A DNA stretch of 64,000 nucleotides, from positions 3,720,001 to 3,784,000 of the forward strand of contig JAHREC010000049.1 of the NCBI GenBank assembly GCA_020081605.1, in the 5' to 3' direction. Of the stretch, positions 34,683 through 45,590 are shown in pieces. The DNA is from Albifimbria verrucaria (lineage: Eukaryota > Ascomycota > Sordariomycetes > Hypocreales > Stachybotryaceae). Every line of letters starts with the position of its first letter. The first letter of the stretch is position 1. The position numbers and the translations under genes were made by a program. The notes under the pieces were generated by a model. That model made no database searches and was not told the DNA's origin. It saw only the letters and a list, made by a program, of their open reading frames with translations.

Positions 34683-35177
34683 TCATGACTCCTGAGGGGC
34701 AGGTCTAGCCGTTCCCTTGACATACTTGGTGTGCTGGCCCTGGGTAACTGGCGTCAACGATCCATCCGCCTCGACCTTTGAAATTCGAATCGTGACAAAT
34801 GCTAAGCTGCCGCCTACTCTCTCGGCCTTGGTTTCGATCTCAACGGTATCACCGGCCTTTGCGGTGCTCAGATAGCTGATGTGCATGTCGACGCTTGCGC
34901 CGGTGGTCTCGCGCAGGTCCCAAGACGCAATGGCCAGGCCGGTAGTAAAGTCTATGATGGTGGCAGACACGGCGCCGTGAAGACCGCCCTTGCTGTTGGT
35001 GTGCTTGGCCTCGAGGACAAGGCGTGAGGTGACGGTGCCTCGAGTCACCTTGGTGAGGCGAATTGTGTCCATGAAGACGCCGTAGATGTGGCTGGCGCTG
35101 ACAAGGCGGTCGGCCAAGGCCTGAACGTGAGATGTGCGCTCGGGCGCATCATCTGGGAGGTTGCTGAGAGAGCCCAT
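34683..35177 (-). CDS. Hotdog-fold acyl-CoA thioesterase (4HBT/PaaI-like)
   Basis: This hydrolyses acyl-CoA thioesters. The hotdog core carries the helix motif NSKGGLHGAVSATIIDFTTG, where the HG-(G/A)-x5-D arrangement is the PaaI/THEM2-type active site. Beta strands such as ASVDMHISYLSTAKAGDTV follow. I set the start at MGSLSNLPDDAPER because upstream residues read as leader; the frame is open further to 35276. The length of 164 residues is family-like. It is convergent with the SDR gene (stop-to-stop about 110 bp). It could be in the same pathway as its neighbours. Confidence 0.88.
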   Translation of the reverse strand: MGSLSNLPDDAPERTSHVQALADRLVSASHIYGVFMDTIRLTKVTRGTVTSRLVLEAKHTNSKGGLHGAVSATIIDFTTGLAIASWDLRETTGASVDMHISYLSTAKAGDTVEIETKAERVGGSLAFVTIRISKVEADGSLTPVTQGQHTKYVKGTARPAPQES

Positions 35178-35461
35178 GATGTAGGAGAGCCGTGTATAGT
35201 TGGTGGCTACGAAGTATGGTGAGGTTGTATTTGAGATGAGCGTTTTGCATCTGCGACGGAGAAAATCCGCTGTCAATTCACACTGTATAGTCTAAGCCTA
35301 AGCCTAAGCATCTTTGTCCGTGCCCTGAGCCGAGCTGACCTGATCCGACTATATCCTGCACCGTTGCTTTCCTTACATCCACTAAGCGGGCACTAAGCAA
35401 TACTTCATCGCCAACGGCGAGGACACCTATTTCTCCCCAGCTTCAATGTAAGATAGCGACC

Positions 35462-36038
35462 TCACTCTGCCCTTTCCAACACTCCGTCCCAGTACTGCAT
35501 CCACTCCAGCGGAACACCTTGACTAGCAAGCGCGTGAAACGCCGTCGTCGCAGATTTATGGAAGCATGGTATCGCGTATTCGGATACATACCTCTGTGCG
35601 GTGTCGAAGCGAAAGCTGCCGCTGGCTCTCGTCTTTATGACCAGCTCTGTGGTAGGATCATGTGCTATGCTGGCTGGATCCACTGACTCTAGTATCTCAA
35701 TGGTTCGCTTTATGCGAGCCTGCAGCTCTTCTATAGTCTTTTCATCGTCGACGAGAACAGGCAGCTCGACACCACTTAGACGGTGGGCGGTCAGCTTGGC
35801 CACATTGCTAACGAGCTGGACGTTCTGTATAAGTCTGGGGCTATGGTTAGTTCTGTGTTTTCTCCACTACCATTGTCTCTTACCCTTTATGAGTTGCATT
35901 GAGCCTAAAGCTTAGCAAGTCATCGGGGTTGGTGCCCTTTTCTTTGCAGAACTGAACCCCTTGGTCCAGCATAGCGGACACGTTCCTCAGGGTCTTGATA
36001 AACCCCGGGATAGTCTGATTGTAAAGAGTAGATGCCAT
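35462..36038 (-). CDS. DUF1993 (helical) family protein
   Basis: A small helical protein of the DUF1993 family, related to the DinB fold; function unknown. Two exons are joined across a 49-nt GT-AG intron at 35835-35883. The start MASTLYNQTIPGFIKTLRNV and the block FCKEKGTNPDDLLSFRLNAT are diagnostic. The second exon includes SGSFRFDTAQRYVSEYAIPCF and ends VPLEWMQYWDGVLERAE. The length of about 175 residues is the usual size. Completely open. Confidence 0.9.
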
Positions 36039-36494
36039 TTTCAGATTTGATTCAACAAGCTTGATATGTGATGATACCTTACCTCGTTAAGATCCATCTA
36101 AACCATATTTATACGAAATTCGTCGTGTATACTTACTCCGCTATTCCGCCGCATCTCGTGCACTGTACTCGCCAGGATCGGACTTCTGAAGACAGGGATT
36201 TGCAACAGTTGCCGCTTGTCAACTCACCCCTATCTGCAAAACCCCTGCAGCCTTATTACCCCACGGACTTTGGCGGAGTCGGCACACGTCGCGCAGGGCG
36301 GAGTTCCGCCATCGCAGATCGACAGTTACTACAGAGTAGCAAAAGTGCTATCAATTTTTGTCTACGGTGCTGTATTCACAGTGACTTAATTTGTCAGCAA
36401 ACACCGATCCCGAACATGCCGTTGACGGAATTTGAATGTGAATTAATCAATACGTGTATCAGCAGGTTACTAGCTTGCGATATTATCCAGGTGT
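36039..36494. other. Intergenic, no gene seen
   Basis: DUF1993 promoter and downstream region of the CFEM gene. The long plus-strand frame that runs through it continues into the antisense of the CFEM Gly-rich repeat and is not a gene. Confidence 0.55.
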
Positions 36495-38964
36495 TCAAAG
36501 GACCACGGCGACAGCCCAGAAGAAGCCAAAGATCATGGCGATGGCGCTCATCTCGTAGCGGGCTCCTGCACCAGCAGGGGAGGGTTACTGCCGGAGCCGG
36601 AGTCGCCTCCGCTGCCTCCTCCCGAACCACCACCGGAGCCACCTCCCGAACCACCACCGGAGCCACCTCCGGTATCACCCCTGAACCACCTCCTGAGCCG
36701 CCGCCAGATCCACCACCAGAGCCGCCGCCGGAACCACCTCCGGAACCACCACCACCACTGCCTCCTCCGGAGCCACCTCCAGAACCGCCACCGGAACCAC
36801 CACCGGAACCGCCGCCAGATCCACCTCCTGGGCAATCACCACCTCCAGGGGCCGCAGTAGCGCAGGCACACACAGAGCTTGCACCAGTAATAACAGCAGG
36901 CAGCTGGTCAGAGTCGCACGCCGTGGCGACGCATGGAATCAGAAGCTGTGAAAGGCTCTCTTGGGCTTCCGCCTCGCATTGGCAAGCATAGTCGCTCACG
37001 TCGCAGCCAACATTGGGGGCTGCGGAGGTGAAGCAGGCTTGGGCGCACTTCGGAACGGCTTGCGTAGCCACGGGGCCGCAGTCGGCAGTGGTAGCCGGAG
37101 CACAAGTGGTTCCTGAGCCACCATCACCACCTCCACCACCTCCTCCGCCGCCGCCGCCGTGTGTAGCGCTGGGCTTACCCGGTCCTGTCTCACTGCCTCC
37201 ACCGCCGCCGCCGCCTCCGCCACCACCACCACCACCAGAGCAGGAACCGCCAGTAGGAGCAGCATTTGCGCACTCACAGACCGAGTTGGCGCCGGTAATG
37301 ACGGCTGTTAGTGAAGCGGCAGGACAGGCTGTTGCTACGCAAGGGACGAGCAGCTGGGATAGAGACTCGCGCGCCTCAGATTCGCATTGACATGCGTAAT
37401 CATTGACGTCGCAGCCAACGTCGGGGGCAGCAGACGAGAAGCACTTCTGAGCACACTCAGGCACAGCAGATGTCGCTACGGGACCACAGTCTGCTGTGGT
37501 GGCCTCCTTGCATGTTGATGTTGGCCCGCCAGGCGACCCGGGTGATGATGGCGAGCCAGTAGCGCTGGGACCAGGATTGCTAGTCTCGGAGCCGTGACCG
37601 CCACCAGTGGTAGAGCAGTCACCACCAGAAGGAGGAGCCGTAGCGCAAGCACAGACTAAATTGGTCAGCAAGGCTCACCCATTGACTTGGAGGACTTACC
37701 AGATGATGCACCAGCAATGACAGCCGGGAGAGACGCGCCGGGACAAGCGGTCACGACGCATGGGACAAGCAGGGAGGACAGTGAGGCCTGAGCGTTTTCC
37801 TCACATTGGCAAGCAAAGTCTGTGACGTCGCAGCCCACCTCTGGGGCTACACTGGTGAAGCAAGCCTGGGCGCACTCGGGAACAGCAGTAGAGGCCACCG
37901 GGGCACAGTCGGATTTGGTAGCAGCCGCGCAGGAAGTAGGAGGCTTTGAGCTTGTCGGCCCAGGCTCATCCGATGACTCCGATGACCCTGATGATTCACT
38001 AGGTGGCTCACTGCTGGAACCAGGAGGCTTGGTGGTCTTGCTGACACTGCAGGGAGTGGTTGGGCTGGCTGTGACGCAGTCACAGAGTGCACTGACAGAG
38101 CCAATGACCTGAACGGCGGTCTCAATGCCGCAGCCGCCAATAACACAGTCTTGCGCAGCTCCTTGGATAACATCCTTGGAAGCACACTGGCACTGGAAGT
38201 CTTCGGTATCGCAGCCGGCGGCTGTAACGGCGGCAGAGAAGATGCACGACTCGGCGCAGTTGGGCACAGCATCAGCGCTCGCCTGGCAGGGAGACACGGC
38301 GTCGCAGGAGGTGATAGGACCAGTCGAAGAGGATGCAGTAGTGGAGGGGTGCTGGAGGTGATGGGGAGCTTGGTGAGGATGAGGACCCAGGGGTGTGCTT
38401 GAGGTCTCTGGGGGCTCGTCAGAAGACGACGGCGGCTGTGACTCAGCTGAAGACGATGGTTCGGCAGACGAAGTTGGGGTGGTTGGGATGACGAAGACGA
38501 TGGCTCAGGCTGGGACGAGGATGTCGGTTCGGCCGATGTAGATGTTACAGGCTCGCTGGTTGGATCTGGGGCCGCCGTGGCCGCACAGGCGCAGACGGAG
38601 CGTCCAGCATTGATGGCGCCAAGGACATCGGTAGGCTTGCATGCTGCGAGAACACAGCCAAGGGCAGTCTGGGAGATGGCTGTAGAAGATGCGGGAGTGC
38701 ATCGGCCTGGCTTGTGAGAAAGTATACATTGCTAGCAGGCTAGGGCATAACTTACAGCCAACATCAGTCGTGTCAGTGCATCCTACCTGGGACCCGGCAG
38801 AGATGATACAGGAGAACTATAGCAAGTTAGCATTGTCTTGAGATTGGGAACAGTCAACTTACAGCACAGGAAGGGAAGAGCGTTGTCAGGCTTAGACAGG
38901 CCTTTTGGGCAGCAGTGACTTGCGCCAGAGCCAAGAGGCTCACGAGAACGAGAGGACGAGTCAT
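36495..38964 (-). CDS. Five-domain CFEM surface protein with GGGS linkers and GPI-type tail
   Basis: CFEM domains are eight-cysteine modules that bind haem in some fungi and occur in effectors and cell-wall proteins. A signal peptide (MTRPLVLVSLLALAQVTAA) is followed by five CFEM units at about 38935-38550, 38330-38050, 37925-37630, 37520-37260 and 37115-36850. Each has the Asp-bearing core (for example VGCDVTDFACQC, VGCDVNDYACQC, VGCDVSDYACQC), the residue that ligates haem iron in Csa2-type proteins. Ser/Pro linkers separate the first units, and poly-Gly and GGGS linkers the last. The C-terminus is a hydrophobic tail (MSAIAMIFGFFWAVAVVL) fitting a GPI signal. Introns include 37656-37699 and two near 38820-38861 and 38711-38755. 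Base losses occur near 36565, 38320 and in the Ser-rich stretch around 38470. About 750 residues. Confidence 0.88.
36590..36840 (-). repeat. Coding minisatellite for (Gly-Gly-Gly-Ser)n linker
   Basis: Twelve-base units encode Gly-Gly-Gly-Ser about fifteen times, with minor variants, inside the CFEM gene after its fifth domain. Related poly-Gly tracts lie at about 37125-37160 and 37195-37240. The length is probably variable between strains. Confidence 0.85.
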
Positions 38965-40345
38965 GTTGAGCAACGAAGGTACACGAAGAGGCGTCAACGA
39001 GCCTGCCTGACTTCGTTATTGGAGTGGACGGGCTGTAAGAATTTATCAATCTCCGATTGAAGCCTCGTCGACTCCTCCCAGCCATTCAATCTCGGCTACT
39101 CAACGCATGAGAAAATGGTGCTTGCCAGGCCACAAACCATGTCATGACCGCCTCAGCACCCACATGTTAACGAACCAACGATGTTCGTCGATTTCTCGTA
39201 TCCAAGATGTAACGTGAGGGCTGTAGTGATGATCCCGGAAGCTTTGAATTATCATAACGACATAAAGGAGGGTACGGGCGACGAGCGATTGGCTGCTGCA
39301 CGCGGGCTTTGTCCATAATGAGCATCGAGCAGGTCCATTGCAAGGAAGCCAACGGCATAAAGGTTCCCTGTGCACACCATCTTGCTCAGAGGGGTCGAGG
39401 GACAGGGCGCGGATGCATGCTTGCCTGCCTTACTGTCGGGCCCACTGGGAGCGTCCAGGGATCAGCTTTGATTAAGCATATGCAGGACAGCTTGCTGTGC
39501 TCACACACTCATCGAGCGGTCGGCCGTGGTGCGAAGTGCCGAGTTCCGTTGTCTAGGTTCCCGCAACAAGAGGAAGCAGCCTCGTGGTAGCCCACTTGCA
39601 CGATGATCGCACTTGATCGAGGTGTGAAAGTGCCAACACGAGGGATTGATCAATTGCTTGAGACATGTGAGTTGGCAAAAATGGCGATCACCGGTAGATG
39701 CGAAAAACGATGCATTCAGTTCGAGCCCTACCGAGCTTCCGAGGATTCCCTTCCAAGACATACCCTTCCAAAGCATGCAAGACAGCTCAAGGTAGGATAA
39801 TGGGTAGAACTAACCACAATCATATGCCAATTCCCTACGACCGTTGAGCCTCGGCCCTGCCAGGGCAGGCCAGGAACCGGTCAATTATTGGGTGCATTTA
39901 CCAAGTCAGATGCCCATCAAGCCTGAATAAATGCGTTTGGTTGATTCTACCCCTGTCCTTCTGCAGCCACAGCGGCCCAATTATCACCAATTGGTCCGGA
40001 TGCATGAGATGGGCCTTGGAAAACGCGGGGAAGACAAGGATGTCTTGGTGCGATGGCCGAGGCCAAAGCTTGGCTGCTGACCAGAGCTTGTGCTTGGGAC
40101 TTCAGGGTATAGGGCGAGGGTGTCTTAAATGGGAGTAAATACAGGATAAAGTACAATGTCGAGAGGCTGTAATGACGGCATGATGTATTAGGTGGTATTG
40201 GATTGGTGGCAACGGGCCTTGATGCAGACTTCGACTGGATCGTCAACATGCTGCTGATTATTGTTGGTAATTTCATTTGCTAATTTAGTCACTTATTCCA
40301 AGCAGGGCCATGCAGTAGAGTCATGCACTTGGCGATATCCGTAGT
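38965..40345. other. Intergenic stretch (1.4 kb) without a supported gene
   Basis: This holds the CFEM promoter. Small frames on both strands have no family features. A GTTCGAGCC segment at 39719-39727 looks like a tRNA B box, but no A box or cloverleaf was found around it. Confidence 0.5.
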
Positions 40346-41951
40346 TTATTCTGTTGATTTACATAGAAGAAGCGGATCTTTGAGCAGCCGCTCCATGTCA
40401 TCTTTGCAAATTTGCACCGACACGTCGACGCCGTTCTCTGTCCAAGAACTCGGTTTTGATCCTCCCTGAGTGGGTGCCTCTTTGATCAAGACAACCCCGT
40501 CTGTGTCTGGGATCAAGCCGTCGGCGAAGCGGATGCGGCCCAGACCAAAGTCTAGGTCGTAGAGACCGGCACGTGCCCACGTGGTGACTATGATATGTCG
40601 CTTGCCTAAGAATGCTTGCCATATACGCTGCGGGGATTTCTCGAAAGCCAGGGCATGCAGGTGGGCTTTGATGTTATGAGGCTCGCTCATCTGAACGAGT
40701 GTCTTTCGGATCTTTTGAGCTATTTCGCTCATGGTCTCTTCTGGGACGGTTGATGTGACCACATGTGCAGGTAATTCTATATTGACCATGATTATTGGAG
40801 ATCCAAGATAGGTTTCTTGAAGATTCAATGCAGGCCGTACGCCGTATACAAGATCGCAGTGGACCAGTTTCTGTCTATCTTCAAGCTGGCGGGCACGTGC
40901 AATGCATGACCAGATATGGGCCAGAACGGCATCGTGACGGCTGATGCGGTCAGAAGAGCTTTTGCTGGCTTGTTCCCAGAGATGGTCCACTTGCAATCTG
41001 CTAAAATGGATTGTATAGTGGGAAACTGGCTTGGTGGTATCCCATTCAGACCAAGGCATCGAGATACCTGTAGGGGGATTTCCTCCTTCTGGAAGACTTC
41101 AGGAACTCGAGGCGGGCGAGGACCTCCAGGCAACTGATACCACCAGTCATATCTATGCATTGGTAGGCTCTTGGCAAGTTGGACGATCTTCTCATCCGGG
41201 CAGTCAGAGTTAATTTCACCACCAGCCAAGTTATCGAGCCGAGAAGGAGCAAAGTCCCGGTACAGTTTAGGTAATTCTTGGCCATCAAGTATGGCTCGAC
41301 TGGTGTCAGCCCAGTCTTTCATTAAGTTGACGAGAGTGGTGATGTCTGCCAGAAGATGACTGCTTTTGGCTGCTAAGACGAAACCACCGCAGGCAAGTCT
41401 AGTAACTTGAACCACCAAGAGAGGCTTATACTGGCCAATTGCGTCTAGATAGTCTGGACGAAGAGGGTTTCAAGGACAGTTGAAGACGAAAACGACTCAA
41501 GTGATACTGCGTGGCGGTCCCAGATAGGTTGCTGTGTTTGACGAGCGCTAGGATGAAGAGAATCCAAGGTTGCTGTGCTTTCGGCTACGATGAATTCGAC
41601 TCCGGCGTCATCAGAGGTGCCATAGTGGGCATATACATGACCGAAGCGTCGAGCGTGTGGCGGGAATTCACGCGCCTCCTCGTCCACAGAGCCATCAACA
41701 CTGGTAACAGCTTTGAGAACGCCGCACCATTGTGGGTAACAACTCAAAGTAATTTGAAGAGAATCCCGCAGGTGCGAAGCTAAATCGAAAGACGCCGCTT
41801 GGTCTAATTTCTCGAACAACCATATAGCGTGTGTCGGGGCAAAACCGGCTGTTGTCGCGTCAAGGAGAGATAGCGGCACGGCGCAAGGGCCAGCTGGCGT
41901 TGCAGGCTGCAGTCTCTCGGAGTGTATAACCGTGACATCCACAACACTCAT
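40346..41951 (-). CDS. BAHD-type acyltransferase (trichothecene 3-O-acetyltransferase-like)
   Basis: A CoA-dependent acyltransferase of the transferase (PF02458-like) family, acting on hydroxyl or amino groups of secondary metabolites. The catalytic HxxxD is visible as SSHLLADITTLVNLM. The C-terminal structural motif DFGWG is present as the variant DFGLG (YDLDFGLGRIRFAD). The N-terminal half includes SLLDATTAGFAPTHAIWLF. The joined length of about 535 residues is somewhat long. Two base losses are needed, near 41455 and near 41050. No intron was recognised. No PKS, NRPS or terpene synthase lies in the window, so the acceptor substrate is unknown. Confidence 0.85.
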
Positions 41952-43241
41952 GGTGCAGGTCTGATGATTATTCTTTGTCTGGTTCTTCTTTGAGAACGAA
42001 GCTCATGAACAGAGTGACAGGTGGGTAGCAATAAAATAGGCACCGCAGGCACTGATAAGTAAGAATAAGGGTCGATAAATATTAGATTTATATTCGAATA
42101 AAATCAGTGTAAAATTTGAATAAAACGATAATGATATTCTAAACTTTTTATATTAATTTTCGAATTTTCTTCTGCGGCTTAATGAACGATATTCCAAGGA
42201 AGAATCCGAGACCTGAATCTGCAGTCCTCATTTGGTGCTCACCACTTGAGTGAATCCATAAACCTCTTGTCTCCACTTCGTCAACACAACCAGGATCTAT
42301 TACATGACTCATACCGAGTACAGGGGTAAGTCATGTTAGTTGGATTACGAGATCAGACAAAATATAGCGCGTGAATGAAACGGCTGGTGTCGCTGTAGTT
42401 TTATCACGGTAAATTAGGTGTTGCGTGATTGTGCTTTGAGAGCCAAGAAATCATCATACCCGTTAAGTGTTGCAGGATTTGCTCGAAGCTCTGACTAAAA
42501 AATTACGAAATGGTTTGTTTTCAATGCAATATCTATTTGGGATCAGGAATTCCATCTCTGTGTTATGTAAAAGCACAAAAGCACTGTCAAGTATCACTTA
42601 GCATAGCGGTGAATTCGGCCACCAGTAGGTTGCTAATTCTTGGATGACTTTGTGGGATCACTCAAATCTTGTTAAATTCTTGCTATGGCTTCTTGACGTC
42701 CAGTTTCTCCAAGATTTCATAAACGCGAGAGAAACGGAACTAAGGTGGAAAATAGTGGAATCATTGCGTTACAGATCCCTCTACAAAAACCTTCGGTATT
42801 GTCGCGTCAATGTCAAACCCAAACCGTCCATTCATTTGGTCCGCACTTAGGAAGTCGCGCAAAGCTGCATCAAGACACTGCTAGAAGAATGGAGAATGAT
42901 TACCCATTGTCAAGTCGCGTACCAGTAGTGTAATGTATTGAATGCTCGTGTTGGCTTCACCTCGAAGAGGCTACTGGACCCAGCAACCACGATGAGGTAC
43001 GAGCTCTGCAGGAACTATATACCTACATACCTAAATATACAGAAACGAATGACGAAAAACGAAAACAAACCCAATCCCGCTGGCAAGAAACAAACGCTGA
43101 CGCAAACGCCCTGAACCACTTGCTGTCGCCCTGCCTCTCCACACAGCCCCTCGAAACCGCTCCCAGACCATTCACCTCCTATGCATGTTGTCTGGATCCC
43201 ACCCGAGTTCTCCAGTCTCCACATTGACCGAGGACAAGTAA
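41952..43241. other. Intergenic stretch (1.3 kb), partly very AT-rich
   Basis: No gene supported. A tract around 42060-42165 is nearly all A and T. The remainder has only short frames. No terminal inverted repeats or transposase fragments were recognised, but a small mutated relic cannot be excluded. Confidence 0.5.
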
Positions 43242-43688
43242 TTACGCACACCAGCTGTAGCGGCCCCGTGATATCTTGTCTTGATGGCGGGTTCTTCGCT
43301 GGTGCACCACTTCCGGAGGAAATAACGGCCCGTCTCGCGACGTTCTTCTCCTCTGGAAGTGCCCTGATGCTATAGCGGCCTGCTCCGGTTCCTTTTGACT
43401 AGCCGGCGCGTTCGTCGCAACAGGGAGTACATCAGGTCTTCTTCCATAGAGCTTGCGTCGGAGTGGTTGCCAAAACTCGTAGTCGTTGTTCCCTCGGAAA
43501 GTAGCAATGACGATGGTCAACGAAGCTAGAGAGGCCAACACGGACACAAGCTGGAAGAACAACCCGATGATGGTCATCGCTCGGTCGAAGTCGTTCTACG
43601 ACATTGTGGACGATGGAGGTTCAGTAACCGAGTTTGGATCCGTGGATAGTTGATGAATGGCCTGCTCTATTTGTGTTATCTGATTCAT
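43242..43688 (-). pseudogene. Small membrane-anchored hypothetical protein with an in-frame amber codon
   Basis: A frame of 149 codons starts MNQITQIEQAIHQLSTDPN and ends at 43242. Codon 31 (43596-43598, plus-strand cta) is TAG. After it the same frame continues with NDFDRAMTIIGLFFQLVSVL, a transmembrane helix with a following polar Arg/Pro-rich tail of about 80 residues. The stop is one C-to-T change away from CAG (Gln). Translation could alternatively start at the Met in FDRAMTIIG. No family recognised. Either a real nonsense allele, a read error, or two unrelated segments. Confidence 0.4.
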
Positions 43689-44466
43689 ACAACGACTGGA
43701 TGGGGGCGGGGAGGGAGGACGTACCTAATGAAAGGAATGCTTGAAGAGAAAAGGAGGAAGAAAGTAAACAAAAGGTCAGTATGCGTAGATAAACCAGCTC
43801 AGCCCCACAGCGCGTCTGGTTCCCCAACTCTAAATTCCGGGCAGGACACATGGCTCTACACTTCTGAATTTGTCGAGAAGCTAAAGGCAAGAGTTTTCAC
43901 TGCTATAGTTGGGACTGCACAGCACTGTATTAACATTTTATGGCCATCTTCTACTCTCTTCAGTTGCTGGTCATGAAATCCAATTCTGGAAACTAACTTT
44001 TCATCGAATTCATCACTCTACTCTGCGCTGGGTTCCCTTGCCTAGAGAGGGCCGAGGCTCGCTAGTTTAATTCGATATCGAGAGAGAAAACAGACTTGCA
44101 GAAGCTCAAGGACCAGTAGCATGCATAGATCTGGCGATTGAGTTCCATACCCTGAGCTTCAGGGTCTAGTATCAAGGCAATAAAGACGGTACATGCGTCG
44201 TGAACGGTAAACAAGCCATCTGCATGGATGTGGAGTTGTCGGCCAGTTTGTCATTGGTGCATGGCCAAGGTCAAATCTGTCTCCAGGCTTTGCTTGCTAC
44301 ATGGCCAAAAAGGTATGCGAGTGATGTATAAAAACAACAAAGCAGCCTTAGTACGCCGACTTGAACCCACCGCCATCTTGCTTAATTCCCTTCATTTGAG
44401 CCATTACAACGCAGTCTCGAAAATCTAAAGGAACCCAGAAAATCATATCGCATTAGAATCGTTACG
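43689..44466. other. Intergenic, no gene seen
   Basis: Promoter region of the F-box-like gene and 5' region of the small membrane gene. Frames are short. Confidence 0.45.
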
Positions 44467-45590
44467 ATGGATCCCCAACGCACAGGAAGACTCCTTCTAC
44501 AAAATGCCAAGACAGCCGCAAAGAGCATCAGGGCTTTGAAGGTCTTCTTCTCCAGCCAAAGGAGCACTTTTCTCGATCTCCCCAGTGATCTTTTGTTTTA
44601 CATATGCACCTTTCTGTCGAAGGGGAACCAAGTTCTGCTGTCACAAACATGCAGTGCTCTACGCAACTCTCTCAGCGGCTTCTGTGGAATCTCTACCAGT
44701 TTGGACCGAGAGCAGCGTTTCGAGTTCCTTGTTGGTCTGGCTCACGATCGACCGAACCATTGGGTCTGCGACGTGTGTGCGAGGCTTCATCGTTTTGTGC
44801 TACAAGATCTTCCTGGGGCGCCCTGGCACACAACTTGCCCTTGGGGTTGGGTCCTCCTAGAGAACCTCAAGACCGGCACGTGGCCTGCGGGATTTGAGTA
44901 CCGCCATGTCCAAATGGCCCTCAAATACGATCGCATGAAACGCAATCACTCTTATGTTGATCAAATCCTAAAGCCTCAAGGCTTCCAAAGCTGCGAAAAT
45001 TTGTTCAGGGTCGGCTGGGTTTTACCTAAGATCGTGAGCAACAGATTCTTAGTCATGGTCATTCATCGAATGAGAATTGGCCCCCTGATGCGACAAGGAC
45101 GTCCTTTGATATTTGCTGGCATCAGAAGTCTGAGCGAGAAGAAGACGTCAAAAAACGTGAAGAGAGAAGTGAAAAGCTACTCAAGCACGCTGAGTTGCTT
45201 AACATAGCACCACGTCCAGAATTTCATGAAACACTTCTCCAAGCACTAGCGAATGAAAATCGGGGTCTGCAGGTCCGCGGCAGCTGTCCCCTGTGCACCA
45301 CGGACTGGTTTGTTTGCGCCACATGGTCCCATATTCTCATCTACACATGGCAAGATTTAGGCCCTGAAGGTTCCCCATTGGATCCTCTATGGAGAGCAAA
45401 TCGTGCAGAGTTTTTAAGGAGGTCAGAAGTGGTTGGTGTCGGTCATGAGCCTGGAAGTATCGAGAAGCTGTATGGAGACACCCCAAGGCTGACTTCTAAA
45501 GACAAGGAGCTAGAGAATTCGTGGGCTGCGAAGGTGTTCCGGGAGCAAGAGGAATTTTTAGGGTTGAGGACAAATATGACAAAGGTGTGA
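44467..45590 (+). CDS. F-box-like protein with C-terminal Cys-pair module
   Basis: Probably a substrate-recruiting subunit of an SCF ubiquitin ligase. The F-box signature lies at about residues 36-70 (FLDLPSDLLFYICTFLSKGN, then LLSQTCSALRNSLS). Behind it are DRPNHWVCDVCARLHRF and, near the C-terminus, SCPLCTTDWFV. These C-x2-C pairs recur in a large family of fungal F-box proteins. Frame breaks: one near 45050 and a switch by about 45195, with EREEDVKKREERSEKLLKHA as the readable middle segment. Combined length about 373 residues. No intron recognised. Target unknown. Confidence 0.75.

Noticed and set aside
36068..36991. Long plus-strand frame rich in Pro-Pro-Glu-Pro repeats
   Set aside because: It is the antisense of the CFEM gene's GGGS coding repeat. 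The Cys-rich domains on the minus strand are the real signal.
37013..37390. Plus-strand proline-rich frame
   Set aside because: It mirrors the poly-Gly tracts and CFEM domains 4 and 5 on the minus strand.
39719..39727. tRNA B-box-like GTTCGAGCC
   Set aside because: No A box and no cloverleaf-compatible stems in the 80 bp around it.
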